In this document: one piece after another, positions 46,301 through 59,809 of the stretch | How positions within the stretch are numbered: position 1 is the first letter of the stretch | How the letters are laid out: every line of letters starts with the position of its first letter | NCBI GenBank assembly: GCA_037903355.1 | Contig: JBAJFE010000041.1 | Location: 124,001-188,000 of the forward strand | Reading direction: 5' to 3' | Length of the DNA stretch: 64,000 bases | Origin: Trichuris trichiura | Taxonomy: Eukaryota; Nematoda; Enoplea; Trichinellida; Trichuridae | Translations under genes and position numbers: made by a program | Notes under the pieces: generated by a model | The model's database searches: none | What the model was told of the DNA's origin: nothing | The model's input: only the letters and a program-made list of their open reading frames with translations

Positions 46301-49300
46301 AACGCGCACCCTCCTCTTTTCTTTCGGGATTCGACTTGAGCAGGAGGAGGAAGAAGAAGAAAAGGAAGTCAATTCCCACCGCCCCGCTATTTCTCGAGCT
46401 TTGAAACGTCGACCCTTGCCAACAGTGGGCATATTTTTCAAACGATCGCATAGCTTTGTTATTTGGCAAAAGTCGGGCCCCATTTCGCCGAACAAGGAAG
46501 CAAAATCGTATATTTCAAGCCTCCAGACGGATATCTGCTTCCTTAGGCTGCCCTTAATCATTCCGCTGTCCTAATGGTCTCCCCCAAATATTGCCCGTGG
46601 GAAATCATCCGCCCTTTCTTGCCGTCCTCAAAGCCGGGGCCAATTTGCCAAATGACAACGCTGCTTTTCTTCGACTGCAAATTCAACATTGGCGGTGGCT
46701 CGATGCCACCGTCGTTACGTGCTCGTCACTGTGTGCATATTTGCATAAATCACTTAGGCGCTTGACGTTAACGGAAAATTGACCAAGTTGGAAAGCAATG
46801 TTCCGCCTTGTCACGTCAGTGTTATCTGTCCGTAACGCCTGTTTATCGTGGTCCTATCGAACCTGTACCGATAGGGACTATTGAAAGTTGCTGCCACCGC
46901 TGATAACGTGCGCATTTCGTCTTCGGCCCTTTTTGAGCAACGGTAAGCGCGTTTGCTCGCTGATGCCGGCACGGTTGGCCCGTGGACGCTTTAAACTTTA
47001 AACTGAGCATTCAGCAGGAATGCCAATTTGCATAAATACGACGTCCCGTCGTCCTTTTTTAGGTCGCAAACCGAATTGCAACTTTGTGGCTGCCTTTCAA
47101 GGCGGCATCGCTATTTGCATAATCGAAGCCATCGACAGGGGGTGGAGAACGTTTGATACGTTACGCCACGCAGCAGCAGTTGCCTAATAAGCGACACGAC
47201 GTCAGGCAGTCCACAAGGTGTAAGCTGAACGGATACCTGGTGACAATACTATCGTCTTAGGCGAGTAGCAAAAGTTGCAACCGCGCTGTTGAATAGCGAC
47301 AACCACGTCCGGCGGGGCTCCTAAAGTGATTGCACCTGAAGCGACAAAAGTGCCCGTCAGCTCCAGCGAAATGCGCACTTAAAGTGCTGCCATTCGGCTC
47401 GGTCTTTGTACCTTCGTCTTGAGCACGTAGGAATGGGCAAATATTTGGCATTTATCCGAAAGAGGCGGGAAAACTAGAAATGCACCCGAGAGGACGTTAT
47501 TGCTCGTCCGGAAGAGATCCACTGGGTTTTCGTACACTCTGTCCTGCTTTTGGCAAAGTGAACGATTTTGGCTGTCTTTTGCGCACTACTTAAATGGGGA
47601 TAGTCCATATGTTGTAGTCCTGATCGTTTGTCACCTCCTCTGTTCAACGTGGGTACACCAACTTTGTCTACCCATCGCTCGTGGCATTCTCTCCATCGTA
47701 TTGCTAAGAAAAAGAGCGTGACAATTTATTTGCTGCATATAAAAGGCCAATATGACAATTATTACTCTAACAAAATTTCGATTTCAGAGGGCAACAATAG
47801 GGTCACCTTTGGTCAGGCTTCTTCTTCACTTCCCGTCACTTAAAGTACAACGCTCTATTGGCTAAGCGTTTCGGCTTCGCTTCAGATGTTGAATATTTTT
47901 AAAGTTTTATAACATCTGTCCACGACGATCAGTTTAAGTTCCCCTTCCGGCAACAGTGTTCAAGCGACAACGTTCCGAATGTGACACGCGCGCGAGCATT
48001 GTACGATGATCAAAATTTGCAACAGCCTACCACAGCTCGGCTTCCGTACGTTGAATATTTTTTTGCGTTAAGGAAAAAGGCTCGCATAATTTCTTCTACG
48101 GCTTTTGAGCGGTCCATAGCTGTAGTTTACTTGCACTGTAGCAACAAGAGACGAACGGCTGCTGCCGCTTCTGTCATTTGTCGAAAGTACATGTAAGCCG
48201 TTGATAGTTTGTCTGGCAGAAGCAGCCGTAAGTAAGAAAGAACGATTCTTTCACCAACACGGCAACAGTGGATGGAAAAAAGCGGGCGAAGGCAGAATGC
48301 GGAAAAAAAGTTCAATAATAGCAGCACGTCGTCGTTCGCTTTCCAACGTTGCACTGCTATCAAGAAGGCTGCGCATAGATATATGTATGCATTCAATTAA
48401 ATACTTATATATACGCTACAGGCGTCTGGCATGGGTGCTCTCCTAAGAGTGCCTTTCAATTTCAGTTCTATTTAACTCATCATGCTGACAATGGCTCCTT
48501 ATTGGAACCTACCAATTAATGTTCAATGACCATTGGTCATCTATTCAACTAGGCAAAAGAGAGAAGAGTAGGAAGTCCTCTTGGAAATATTTTGCTGAAA
48601 TGCTGAAATGTCTGCGCAAACAGTGGCTGGACGCAACGCGATGCCACTTTGTTTTCCAAGTGTTCACCGTAAGTGGGTCTCAACAGCCGTTAGAGATTTG
48701 ACGTTCGCCTTATCGGGTGCTCTTAGAGACAGCCGGCTGTCGCGCATTCCGGCTTTGAAAAGGGCGGCATCGTTTCTTCAGACATTTTGCCTTTTTATCC
48801 CGGCCATGTTGCAGTTATTTCAGCTTACATGCGCCCTCGTTTAAGCACCCTGCTGGGGGGTCGCTAACAAAGAGCTTTCCATTTTTGGCGCTTGCTTTAC
48901 TCGAAATATACTTAGCCAAAGGAGACTGCTTTAGCTGGCTAGCCCAACGTAAACCTTGTTCGGTTTTCAGACGCAATGCCTTAACGTTGGCTTTACCACT
49001 GACCGTTATGGGAGTCGCGAAGTCTGATAGCCGTATATCCAAGTGTAACTTCCATCAAGCGTAGAATCAGCAGTTAGAAAATCCTCTGTATGTATATATA
49101 CAAGCAAACTTTTTAAAGAAAAGCATGTACGTATTTAAAAAGCCTGTAGGTTTGTTTGCCGGTCGAATGCATATTTTAAATTCTACATTTCGATGATCGC
49201 GTCAACTTTCGGGATTCGTGGAGCCTAAGCGACAGGAAGTCGAGGCGGAAGCAAGTCTCGTAGTTCAAAAGCTATGCTTGTCCTGTTGTAACGCTCGTGG

Positions 49301-51341
49301 CAACCAATGGCAGATCTCCATAGGCTAGTCGAAGACCGCGATCTTGAGCAGCCATTGACAGATTGCTTCTTTATAACGCGTGATCAGATAAACGGCAGAG
49401 GCTGTCCCGGATGGGCCTGTCGGGATTGCTAAGAGAAATTACCAATTCAAAAGCTCACATCCATACGTCGTAAGAGTTCGTCTTGGGATGGAGAAATTGA
49501 GCGGTCGGGCCGTAGGCTCAAGAGCGCCACTTGTCAATGGCCTTAAGCTGATCAGACCGCCGCTTGTACGAGGAAGCCAGCGTTCACTCTTTCTCTCTCT
49601 CGCGTTCTGTCTTTCTGATACAAATGGCAAATCTAATCCGTCGCCAAAATGGGGCCGCCGTTGTCTTTATTTATTGAGCTCTTTTGACTGTTCGAGTAGT
49701 GGCGGGCGCTGCGGCGCGCAAGCGCGCACCGTTTGGTCGGTCGTCCGGCGCCCAAAACGGGCCAAACGAAGACGAGGCCGACCCGGGCGCAATCAGGCCG
49801 ATCAATTCGCCGATAATAACCTTTTCCCTTTTTCGAACAAGACCCGCGATTTATCAAAAGTTAAAAAAAAGGCCTACCGGATATATTGTTTGTTCGAAGC
49901 AGCCGACTTTGGCCGACCATTTTTCAACTGCCCTTTGTCGCCTCTTGTCGTCATTGCTGCTACTACTATATGTTGAAATGGCAATGAGCCTCGTGAACAT
50001 AGAGTCCAAGCGAATATGTATAGGCATACATATGCGTGCATGTGACCCTACCTTTATTCTCACCTTATTGTTTTCGTTATCATACTGCTCTTTAGTATAA
50101 TCCATTGATCCGCTGGAGTGCATACACGTACACTAAGGGGACAAGGGCTGCCTTTGGCGCAAAGCAATCGCGGTCCTTCTCCGCCGACAGTGATTAATCT
50201 TCGAATATCGATTCTTGCATGTTTGATGAGCGTTTAAGAGCGCATAAATTATGAAGGAAGAAAACGCCTATGCTAAACAGTGGAACGCTGGCGGAAGTGG
50301 TCGCAGTGGTTGCCTGGCGGAATCTCGTCTAAGCCCGCTTAGGGTCAGATGACTGCTTGACAGACGAAAAGACGGCGGCTGCGCGTACGTCAAGGCCATG
50401 TCGGCTTTGCTCGTCGACCCGCAAAGGCTCGCAAAAGAGCAGATTGTTCAAGGCGGTTGTTGTCCCACTGACCGGTGTCCAGCTCGGCCAAAAACAAGGT
50501 TATCTTTCTTCGTGGACCGATAGGCGGCAAGATAGGCGCCGTAAATGTTGATTGGCTGTTCAACGACGGAGGTCGACTAATAGCGCCACCAAAAGACGAC
50601 CGAGGTTGCTGCTCCCTTTGGTGTTGGGGTTTGTCGTGTTCGGCTGGTCGTTGTTTGCGTGTCCGAGGGAGTTTTGAGGAGAAGAAAAGGTATAGCTTCG
50701 CTCCTGGCGGGCGGCGCGCGCACATGATTCGCAGCTGTTGGTGTGCCGCGATGCTGGCTGCAATTCTTTACTTTCTCTCTCTCTCTCTCTCTTTCTCTTT
50801 CTCTCTTCTCACTCTATCTCTTTCAAGGTGCAACGCCGTCAATTCGTGCACCCGTTACAACTGGCCGTCTTTTTTCAACTGCCCTTGCCGACCAAGAGCG
50901 CCGCGAGACGAGCGAAGAGAAACGTATCGAAATGATGATGATGACGGTGATAGTCAGAGTTATTTTGACTTCTCTCCGCCGCCGAAGCGTCTCGTAGAGC
51001 GGCAATCAAATCCAGTAAGCCAATGATCGCCCCCTTTTAGCCTCTGTCGCCATCACTGACGACCATTGAAGAGTTCCTTTAGGGCACCACCTCCTAAGGG
51101 CAGCTGCGGCACGTGGTGGGCCGCCGACTGTCGGCGCTTTTTTTGGATTCGTCCGCCTTGCAAGGCGTCCGTTAGCACGTCGCGCGACAACTAATACGGC
51201 GACGAGCGATAAATCTTCTCAAGAACGTCATTGCCTTAAACTGTTGTTCAAGTGACTGTTGCAGTGAGCATTTGTTTCCCGCGGAATCGCGGCGGCGTGT
51301 TAAGTCATCATAAAATTTTATAGTAAATCGAGGAAGAATTT
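43367..51341. other. Large gene-free interval upstream of frizzled
   Basis: Nearly 8 kb without a gene I can support. It becomes richer in G+C and in long overlapping frames on both strands towards frizzled (49.4-51.0 kb), but these lack family signatures and contradict each other. It contains ATTTGCATA octamers at 44656, 46739, 47026 and 47113, and a polypyrimidine tract at 50774-50826. It probably holds the frizzled promoter and enhancers. Confidence 0.45.
50774..50826. repeat. (CT)n polypyrimidine tract
   Basis: An interrupted tctctctc/tttctc run of about 50 bases lies about 520 bp upstream of the frizzled start codon. Confidence 0.9.
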
Positions 51342-53330
51342 ATGGCTGCCGGCCGAATCGCTCTTGCCGGTTGTCTCTTGATCGTCGGTGCGGCCCACTT
51401 GTCGCCCGTGGGCGACACTGTTGCGACCGCTACTGCTGGTGGTGCTGCTCCTGCTGGTGGTGAACCGTATCTACTACATCGACCGCCATCGGTTGGTGCC
51501 GCCTCTTCATCCTCTTCATCTTCCTCATCATCATCGTCGTCGTCGTCGTCTACATCCATCGGCGGAGGCGGATGCCAACACGTTGAAGTAAGCATGTGCA
51601 AAGATCTTCCGTACAATTACACGTCGGTGCCCAATTTTGTTGGCAACGAGGAACAATCCGAAGCGGAACTCCAATTGTCCACTTTTTTGCCCCTAATTCA
51701 ACTGCAGTGCAGCAGTCAACTAAAATTCTTCCTATGCTCCGTGTACGTTCCAATGTGTACGGACAAAGTGGACATACCAATAGGCCCGTGTAGACCGCTG
51801 TGCGAATCGGTCAGGCGATGCTGCGAGCCAATGCTCAGACAATTCGGTTTTCCATGGCCAGCCTCTTTGAACTGTTCGAAGTTCCATCCGGAAAACAACG
51901 CTCAAGCAATGTGTATGCGTGGACCGTCCGAAGACCATAGCTCACTTTGCTTTGGCGACACTTATCCAGCAGCCGTAGCAGTTGAAGATTCAACAACCAG
52001 CATTATTGTTGGGACCGAACGTCCTGGCCGCCGGTTGTCTATTTCCAACTCTTACGGTCCTTGCTCACATCTGCGAGACGGCGGTCGCAACTTTGTCCGT
52101 TTGAACAAGACTGGAGGTCAGTGCGCCCAACTTTGCCATGCCGACGTGCTCTTCAGCGTTGAGCAGAAACGCAATGCTGAAGTTCTAATGCTGGTCTTTG
52201 CGGCTGCCTGCTCTGTCCTATGCGTCGCAGCATTGGCATTCCAATTTTGCAAGCCTCGCGTCGCCCTACATTATCCGGACGTGGCCATTTTATATATATG
52301 CATATGCTACGCTTCGGCCACGGTACCCTATTGGATAAGGGCAGCCGGACGAGAAGCGCTTACATGCTCAGGTTACGGCTATCACCAGCAGCAGCAGTAT
52401 GTCATAGCCGGCTTTGGTCTTCAGCATGTACGATGTACGGTGGTTTCCATATCGCTCTACTATTTCACCATGGCTAGCCACGTATGGTGGATTATCCTAT
52501 GCGCATGTTGGCTTTTGATCGGCTCTTTGGGCTTTAGTGCCCAGTCGATTCAACGGCAAAGTTTTACGTTTCATTGCGTCGCTTGGATACTGCCCCTGAT
52601 AAAGGTGATCGTCGTTTTCATCATGCAGACGGTCGACGCGGACGAACTAACCGGCATGTGTTTTGTGGGCAATCAAAGCCGACAAGGCTTGCAGTTCCTT
52701 CTGGTTCCCCAGACGGTCTATCTAGTCGCCGGTCTTGTTCCTTTGACTTTAGGTTTTGTGATCAAGCTGCGCGACTGTTTAGGCGGCAATGCTGGTAATT
52801 CTTTGCCCTCCCAACCTGTAACCTCTTCGTCCGGTCCCGCAGTGGACAGAAGACAGCCCACAACCATTGTTAAACCTAACTTGTGGCAACAAACGCCCGC
52901 TAGTGCAAGCCTCACGTCGACTGGTCTACTGGCCGCCTTTTACGTTGTGCCACACGGTTGCCTGTTGGCCTGCTACGCGTACGAGTATTTTAATCGGGAC
53001 GATTGGCTCAAGTATTCAGGCAAGCAGCCGAGCTACGAAACGTTTGTGGTCAAAATTGTCGCCGTTTTCGTCTACGGCATAGCCTGCGGCGGCTTTCTGC
53101 TATGGAGACGCACCTGCGACAGGTCAGTATTGACCAGAGCGCCGGCCAAAGCTCCGTCGGCCCTTCCAGTCGCCGGTGGACGTTATGCTTTTGGTTCGAC
53201 AGCCGCCGCGGCCTCTCAGCGGGTTGCTCTGCTCAGTGAGCATAAGTATGGGGTCGCATCGGCTACTATGCGCATGCATTCGACGGCGCCTGCTGGCGGT
53301 CACTTTCCTTGCGTTGATCACATGCTGTGA
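51342..53330 (+). CDS. fz: Frizzled-family Wnt receptor, intronless
   Basis: This single 662-residue frame begins with a signal peptide (residues 1-20). A run of 16-18 serines (about 55-70) follows, then the cysteine-rich Wnt-binding domain (about 78-191, [45 protein letters not shown]). Seven membrane segments follow, with typical Frizzled blocks: [86 protein letters not shown]. It most resembles the Frizzled-4 group, but this is not certain. The third inner loop is unusually long and polar ([12 protein letters not shown]). After TM7 the tail reads [16 protein letters not shown], without the KTxxxW Dishevelled-binding motif. Start context aatttATGGCTGCC is good. Confidence 0.93.
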   Translation: MAAGRIALAGCLLIVGAAHLSPVGDTVATATAGGAAPAGGEPYLLHRPPSVGAASSSSSSSSSSSSSSSSTSIGGGGCQHVEVSMCKDLPYNYTSVPNFVGNEEQSEAELQLSTFLPLIQLQCSSQLKFFLCSVYVPMCTDKVDIPIGPCRPLCESVRRCCEPMLRQFGFPWPASLNCSKFHPENNAQAMCMRGPSEDHSSLCFGDTYPAAVAVEDSTTSIIVGTERPGRRLSISNSYGPCSHLRDGGRNFVRLNKTGGQCAQLCHADVLFSVEQKRNAEVLMLVFAAACSVLCVAALAFQFCKPRVALHYPDVAILYICICYASATVPYWIRAAGREALTCSGYGYHQQQQYVIAGFGLQHVRCTVVSISLYYFTMASHVWWIILCACWLLIGSLGFSAQSIQRQSFTFHCVAWILPLIKVIVVFIMQTVDADELTGMCFVGNQSRQGLQFLLVPQTVYLVAGLVPLTLGFVIKLRDCLGGNAGNSLPSQPVTSSSGPAVDRRQPTTIVKPNLWQQTPASASLTSTGLLAAFYVVPHGCLLACYAYEYFNRDDWLKYSGKQPSYETFVVKIVAVFVYGIACGGFLLWRRTCDRSVLTRAPAKAPSALPVAGGRYAFGSTAAAASQRVALLSEHKYGVASATMRMHSTAPAGGHFPCVDHML

Positions 53331-56300
53331 AAGCTAAAGAGCAAATACAGAAAGAGAGAGAGAAAGAGACAAATGATGAAGACGACCAAAGGTCCTTGTT
53401 ACGTCTCAGTCGACTTGTCCCATGTCCAACGCTCCCGCGCCGGCCAATCAAAGACTTTTTACGCTTTTCTGCCTGATTTTTCATCTTCTTCAGCTTTGTC
53501 CACTTTGTCCAAAAAGTTTCTCTTTAACCTTTTTCAAACTTTTCGTTTCGCCAGTAAAAGGGCGCTTCTGCAGCAGCGATCGTCTATTTATTCGGCCATT
53601 GGAGCAGCGCGCCGCAAAGCCTTTATTTGTCAACGCGACTTTTGGCTTTTGGGTAAACAAGCAGACGCCGAAAAGTTGGGTGCCCTTTGAGCGCCGTTGT
53701 TGCGATATGGGTCAAACAAGGTTCCCAGAGTGGTGCGATCAATGCTCTCTGTTGTCAGTTTTTGGCGGAAAGTAAGTCGACACAACTTTTGGCCGATCGC
53801 CAAGTGTCCCCGCCATGATCGATGCAGCCAGCTGGCACCGGAGCCAGATCGACCCTTAGCGCCCGCGTGTATGGTCAAGAATACGGAGGTGAACCATTAA
53901 CGGGACGGGCTAGACTGTCGCCGTTGGAAGTTAAATCTGTTTTCTCTGCAACGCCTGTTTTCTCGCGGCAGCCTTAACAAAAAATTGAAAAAAAGTACTG
54001 ACACTAGCCGGCGTTGTCTCCCAGCGGTTGTTGTCAGTTGGCGATTGATGGGCTCCTAGCAGCCGGATACCCTGATGGCTGCGGGTCAGCCGCTCCCATT
54101 TTGCCCCAACGCCGCTGCGCCTTCTTGTTCGTCGTTTGCACTTTGTCTCCTCGGCTTGGCTAAGATGAATTGTTGTCGCCGATATTGCGATGGCACTACT
54201 GCGGCCGCAGTATGACAATTTTTCCGCTTAATTGAGTGCTTGCGAAATTTTAAAGTGGCGCCTGCTTGCCAGCCTAATTCGTTGGACAAACGAGCAAAGG
54301 ACCCATGGGACAGCCTCCGTAAGAGGACGGGGGCGAATTTCGTTTTACTACCAACGGAGGGCTGAGCTGCTCGACGACGGCCGGTCGAGAGCTGATCGAA
54401 TTTGCGCCAGTCGAAAATTCAATTTTCGCCCTCCTTCAGCGACCTGCCGTGGGAGGATATGACGAGGCGCCAACCGTGAGTGCGCCACTCGACCCCAACT
54501 TGGCGTCAGCTCTGTTCCAACACGTAACGGCAGCACTCTTTTGTCGACACGGTTCATTGCCCCTTTACGGATAGGTTGCAAAGGATAAACGATATGCCGG
54601 GCCGCAGATCCTCTTACGTTTTCCTACGAACTAGTCTATGCTAGCATGGACCGCTTGGTTAACCCTAATTGAAGTGAAGCACAATGGAACAGAAGTCCAG
54701 GCGAATCCGAGCTTAACCGAAGGGAAACAATGATGAACAATTGGTATCCTAATCGCTCCCGCGGTTCCATTGACATTGAGAGGTCGTAAATGGGTTTGCA
54801 TCCGTGCCAAAAGACTATAAGCGCCAATTGTTGGGTCAGTATCCAACCGCGCCGTTCCCTTTATACTGACGTCACGGTGCGTTTCGTTGTGACCGGCCGT
54901 TGGTGACCCTGCATCCGCTCGCTGTGATGACTTCCCACTTGTGGCGTCGACCCGAAGAATGCGTCTACATTCACGGGATGTCAATTGGCGCTTTCGCTGA
55001 CGACCCAACAGGCATTACTGCAAGTGGTGCTTATGTGTTTGGAACCACACTTTGAAATGTGCGAGCAAAAATAAATCGCTATTAGTAGCGAGTCTCCACC
55101 TTGATGCATACCTGTAAAGGGTAATTGCCGCTTTCATGGGAAGTCAACGTGTTCGGTTAGGTATTGCGCTAAGGAGCGGGCAATTTGTTTGAACAATTCC
55201 AATTAGCGCTCTTTATAACTTGCCGCTCTTTGTCGGCCCAGACAGGGACGGAGCGCTGAGAAGGTTACACGTTTTAAATTTTCACTACTACTGGCAGTCG
55301 GCTGTCACTCAAAACGCAGCGGGGGGCCTTTCGAAAGTGACAGCGAAAAGGCTGCAGGCGAACTGCTGGAGTAGTTGTACGGATGATTTAAATTTTTTTT
55401 CTTTGTTTATGCCATAAGCCAATTTACTTCCCAATCTTTTACCCCCTCGTCCTTGGTCCACTTTCCGTAGATTGCCAACTCCTCCCCTTTAGGCAACATC
55501 GTCTACGGCAGCCTTTGGGTCCTCTCGCAGTCGGCTGTCGTTGCTTGACCGTTCCTTTTGGTCGCTGGGAAAATTTGTTGCTCCGCATCGACACATCACG
55601 TTTGCCGGGCTATGGGGGTCATGATTCTTCGCCGTGATCGATTCCTGTTGCCTCAAAGACAGAAGAGTGCCGAGGAGAAATGGATTGCCCTTTTTTCCGG
55701 TCCGTCCTCGCCGTAGGTGATTCAGAAACGAACTCCAGTCAATCACTCCAACCGACAATCATTTCGTTCCTGTCCATTACCCGCCGTCCTAGTCGGCTAA
55801 GGTTCATCTCCATTGTTACCAGTGGAAAATTCATTTCTAAAAATGAGCTTCTTCCATCACTCGGCTAAAGGCTCCATCTGTCACATTAAAGCTCGGCAGG
55901 GCGGAAGGATTTATTCTATTAACCGTTTGATTTCCATATAAGATGTTACGATGAACTTTAAATGCAGCACAAGATGTAATAATAATAAAATAAAATAACA
56001 GAGGTTTCGGGACTTTTCTTGTTGCCCCTGCAGCAAGCGAATAGACAAAATGGCTGCCTACTCGTCAACCTATTCGCTTTAAGATGGAAGAACAAGAGTT
56101 CCGCTGTTTTATTGCTTTATTGTTATTATATTTTGTGCTATATTAAAATGGCTTCACCGTAACATAAGATATGAAGACGTGCGCACCCGTTTCAAAACGC
56201 CTATATTGAAACCATTTGACTTGACGCTATTTTTCATTGTCAACGCGGAGTTGGAGCTCCATTCGTTCTTTGCTGTTCCAAATGATCAAAGCTGCAGGCG

Positions 56301-59300
56301 CCTGTCAAACACGAATGCGTCGGCTGCTGTCGACGACGCACAAACTCCAATGAGAATGTCGCTTCGATTCTAACGCTGAACTGGCGCTATCACGAAATGG
56401 TGAGAACGAGAAATGCGCTTCGATCCGACCGGAAGATACGGCGCTTTGTCGCTGAGCTTTCGCAAGCTAATATTAGGCGATTGGTCATCTCTTGACTTCC
56501 CATTTTCATTAGGCCAACTGCCATGCAAATAAGTTACGCAATATTGTCCGCTCCTTTGCAAAGAACTTTCAATTGGTATACATCGCAATGCGTATATTGA
56601 ATTTGCCCTTTTCAACAGCCGCCTTGTTCGATTATTTGGCATTGGCGAGTTTTGCCGCGTCAACTTAAACGATTCGATTCTTTCCGCCGTCGCTCTGTGC
56701 GGCAGTTAAAACTTTACCCTTCTTTTGGAAAGTATTAAGCGCCAAGAAGTGATTTCGGAGCTTTTGGGCAACAGTGCAAATATGCTTGGCAAAAATTCAC
56801 CCCCGTAAGAACATTATAAAAAAGAAAGCGCCCAATGACCACAGGATGGAATTGTAAATTAAGTGCGTAGGCAGACAGAACCCGCGGAAGCAGCTCTTAA
56901 TGGCCCATCTTAAGCGGCTACAACACCTACGCCGCCAACAGTTTTGAAAAGGCAGTTGGCTGTTCCAGGTTCACCTGACAAAAGAACATTGGCAGTGGAG
57001 GTGGTTTGAATCAACCGGTGAATCAGTTGGTCTGTTCAGATTGGCGAAAAGGCTCTACATTGACGGCGGTCGGCTAACAAAAGTGCCCGACACCTATTGA
57101 AAGGATTGAACAGTCGCTGCGATGGCAGCCGCCTTTGGGACGGAAGGCCGAAAGGGTTGGGCGGTTTCGTGGGCACCAACTGTGCACTCAGGTCAGGAAA
57201 TGAACCAACGCGCCGTAGGCACCAGCTGACTAAGGGAAGCCATTTGGTGGCCGTCTGTTGACGCCAAGCACGGCTGCCGGCAGAGAGCTTTCAATTTTCA
57301 AAAGCTTATAGCAAGAGACCAAAATGACCCAAAAGTCTCGAATCGCCCATTAATCCGCGTTGCCGCCAGAAACCGTACGCCACTGCGACCTTCTATAGTT
57401 GAACAGTTTGGTTCCCACGAAAGAATCCATAGGCAAAGCCGTACTAACCACCTTGGGTTCTTTATACCTTTGAACTCGGCGATGCATACGTTTTCGTTTG
57501 ACATACGCTAGCGCAAGATAAATATGCATGAGAAAAAGAGGCCGAAATGATTAATAACTTTCACTCACTCAATTTCAATCATGTGCACGTCACGTGCGGT
57601 GCAAAGGCAGACTACCGTCCGCTTAAAGAGAAAACCATCAGGACGATCGACTGCTTCTTTTGTCGAGTGGAAAGTTAAACCATCTTGATGGAGTAGCTAC
57701 TCGCAAAAAATAACTGTGCCATCCTTGGTGGGCAACCTTAAAGCTATAATTCCTAATAGATTTAATGAAAACAACTGCCAACTATAATCTACTAATCCGG
57801 TAAACAAGATGTCTTCCCCAAAATGAAGGCTTAGGCGGGCTTCGATCTTGTTGTATCCCCTGTTAGCTACGTAGTTGGTAAAATGCATGCGTATTGATTT
57901 GGATATCTGCTTAGCCTAGAATACGGCAAAGAAGAAAGAGATAACATTCAAATCACACAATTGGCGTTAATGACAAAAGTTGGTTTTCGATTCATCCCAT
58001 AATACGATAATCGAAGACATCGCATGCACAAAATTCTTCGCTGATGCCGACTGCGATGAAGAATGTTGAGTAGGATAACTCTGGCAGGTTTGCTCTGTTG
58101 ATAGCTGTTGCTGTCTGCCGCCCTCAGGCAGGCAACACTGCAAGTCAAGTCGACTTAAATCACCGTTTTTGCTCCTTCTGGCTGAGAAGTTCAAAGTCGG
58201 CGGTAGAGTAAAATCGAAGGTGAAGATGAAAGGATAGCGCTAACTACTAGGAAATGCATGAGCAACCTTTACCGGCTGTAATCTCGTCCCTGAAAAGTGC
58301 GAGAAAAAGTTCATCCCTAACAATTCATTGCTTGGGCTGTATGCAGCTTGTTTTTCCTGAACAGGCAATATACTATCGCCGTGGTTAAAATATTGCGAAA
58401 CGCACAGCACAAAGGTACGCAAAAGCAGCGGGAGCCAAAACTCCGTAGCTTTGGGTGAACGCCGTTGTCGCTAAGGCACTTTGCGCTTTGTAAACCTTTC
58501 TGAAGCACATAAGCGGGTAGCGGTTATTCTTGCGCGATTCCGCTGCTGCGTTCCTTTAAACCTTTTATGTTTCTCGACCTTCAGGTAGGTTTGAATCGAA
58601 TTAATGGTTGCTTCAGACTCAGCAGTTTAGACTAAAGAAGAACTGGCATGTACAGCATTAACTGTGCAGCTGAATAGACAAAGCCAGAATTTGCACAGCT
58701 CAGCCAAGAACCTGAATAGGCTGAAGCAGGCTGGAAGAAATCTAGAATTGCAACTCCTCCGCAAATAATGTTTTTGCCATAATTGTATGTTCGTGCTTAT
58801 ATGTCCACCATCTGGTGTACAGTGTTTAGCTGATTGTTTCCATCTCCTCTAAGGTAACCAAGCAAGCTGCACAGCCCAGTCGATTATGTTATAGTATACG
58901 CTTGCTGGCCGTCCTGTTTGGCCCTTAGACAAGCCGAAGCCTAAGGCTTATATTATGGCTGAGCTTTAGGTAAGGAGCAGAACAAACAGGTTGAGTTCTT
59001 GCAGAAAATGAACCTGCATTTTTTTAATGGAGAAGCGGAAAACTGAAAAGAGGGAAACTGCATTTCAACTGTCTTTGTAGTTCAGTAAATAAGCCAGCAA
59101 CAAAACATGATTTAAGCAGCACCTGTCCAGTTGCCAAAACTCGTATTTATTAACCAATGTCAATCTGTCAACAGACTGAAGTGTAAGTCAGAGAGGCCAC
59201 CCGTTTTCTGACTGTCAGACTAGAGTTAATTCCTTAACATTTTTCCGTATAATTCAAACCCAAAGAATGGCTTTCACTGAAGTAGCCGCTCTGCAATCCA

Positions 59301-59730
59301 TTAAAAACAAAACTGGTGCTGAGCTTCTTGTTGAACAACGGCATATGAGAAATCCTTAGGTTTTCGACAGACTTTTTTATGATAAAATTATTTTAGAATA
59401 GCGTATCACTACATGTAGAATGAAGAAGCGTAGAAACGATATTTGAAAGCTGAAGCAGCGCTGCAAAATCGAAAGCACTTGTACAAGTTGTGCCAAACAA
59501 ACAATGCAAATAAAGTAACCTTTTGCTTACAACTTTAGGCTTGCAGACATTCAAAATTTAAAAATGAGGGTTTTCTGAAACTTCTCTGTTTGTCGCTAGT
59601 CGTACCTACGCCTTTAGTGCTCTTTTTTGACTGCGATCAATGTTTTCTCTGTGACGCTTCCTGAAATAAGACGTTTTTATGCTAATAAGAATATGGAAGG
59701 AAGAAGAAAAAGAAGACTTAGCGACAAAGT
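53331..59730. other. Intergenic, 3' of frizzled
   Basis: I see no supported gene in 6.4 kb. The first kilobase probably includes the frizzled 3' UTR. A polyadenylation-like ataaaataaaataac cluster lies near 55980. Frames at 53373-54581 overlap on both strands and carry no signature. Confidence 0.4.
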
Positions 59731-59732
59731 CT

Positions 59733-59733
<1 letters not shown>

Positions 59734-59809
<76 letters not shown>
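59734..59809. repeat. (AAT)n microsatellite, about 25 units
   Basis: A pure AAT/TAA trinucleotide run. The polyasparagine and polyisoleucine frames that cross it are artefacts of the repeat. Confidence 0.98.

Noticed and set aside
49488..51026. Long plus-strand frames (162 and 183 residues) upstream of frizzled
   Set aside because: They cross a CT microsatellite, conflict with equally long frames on the other strand, and show no family pattern. Higher G+C here makes long chance frames likely.
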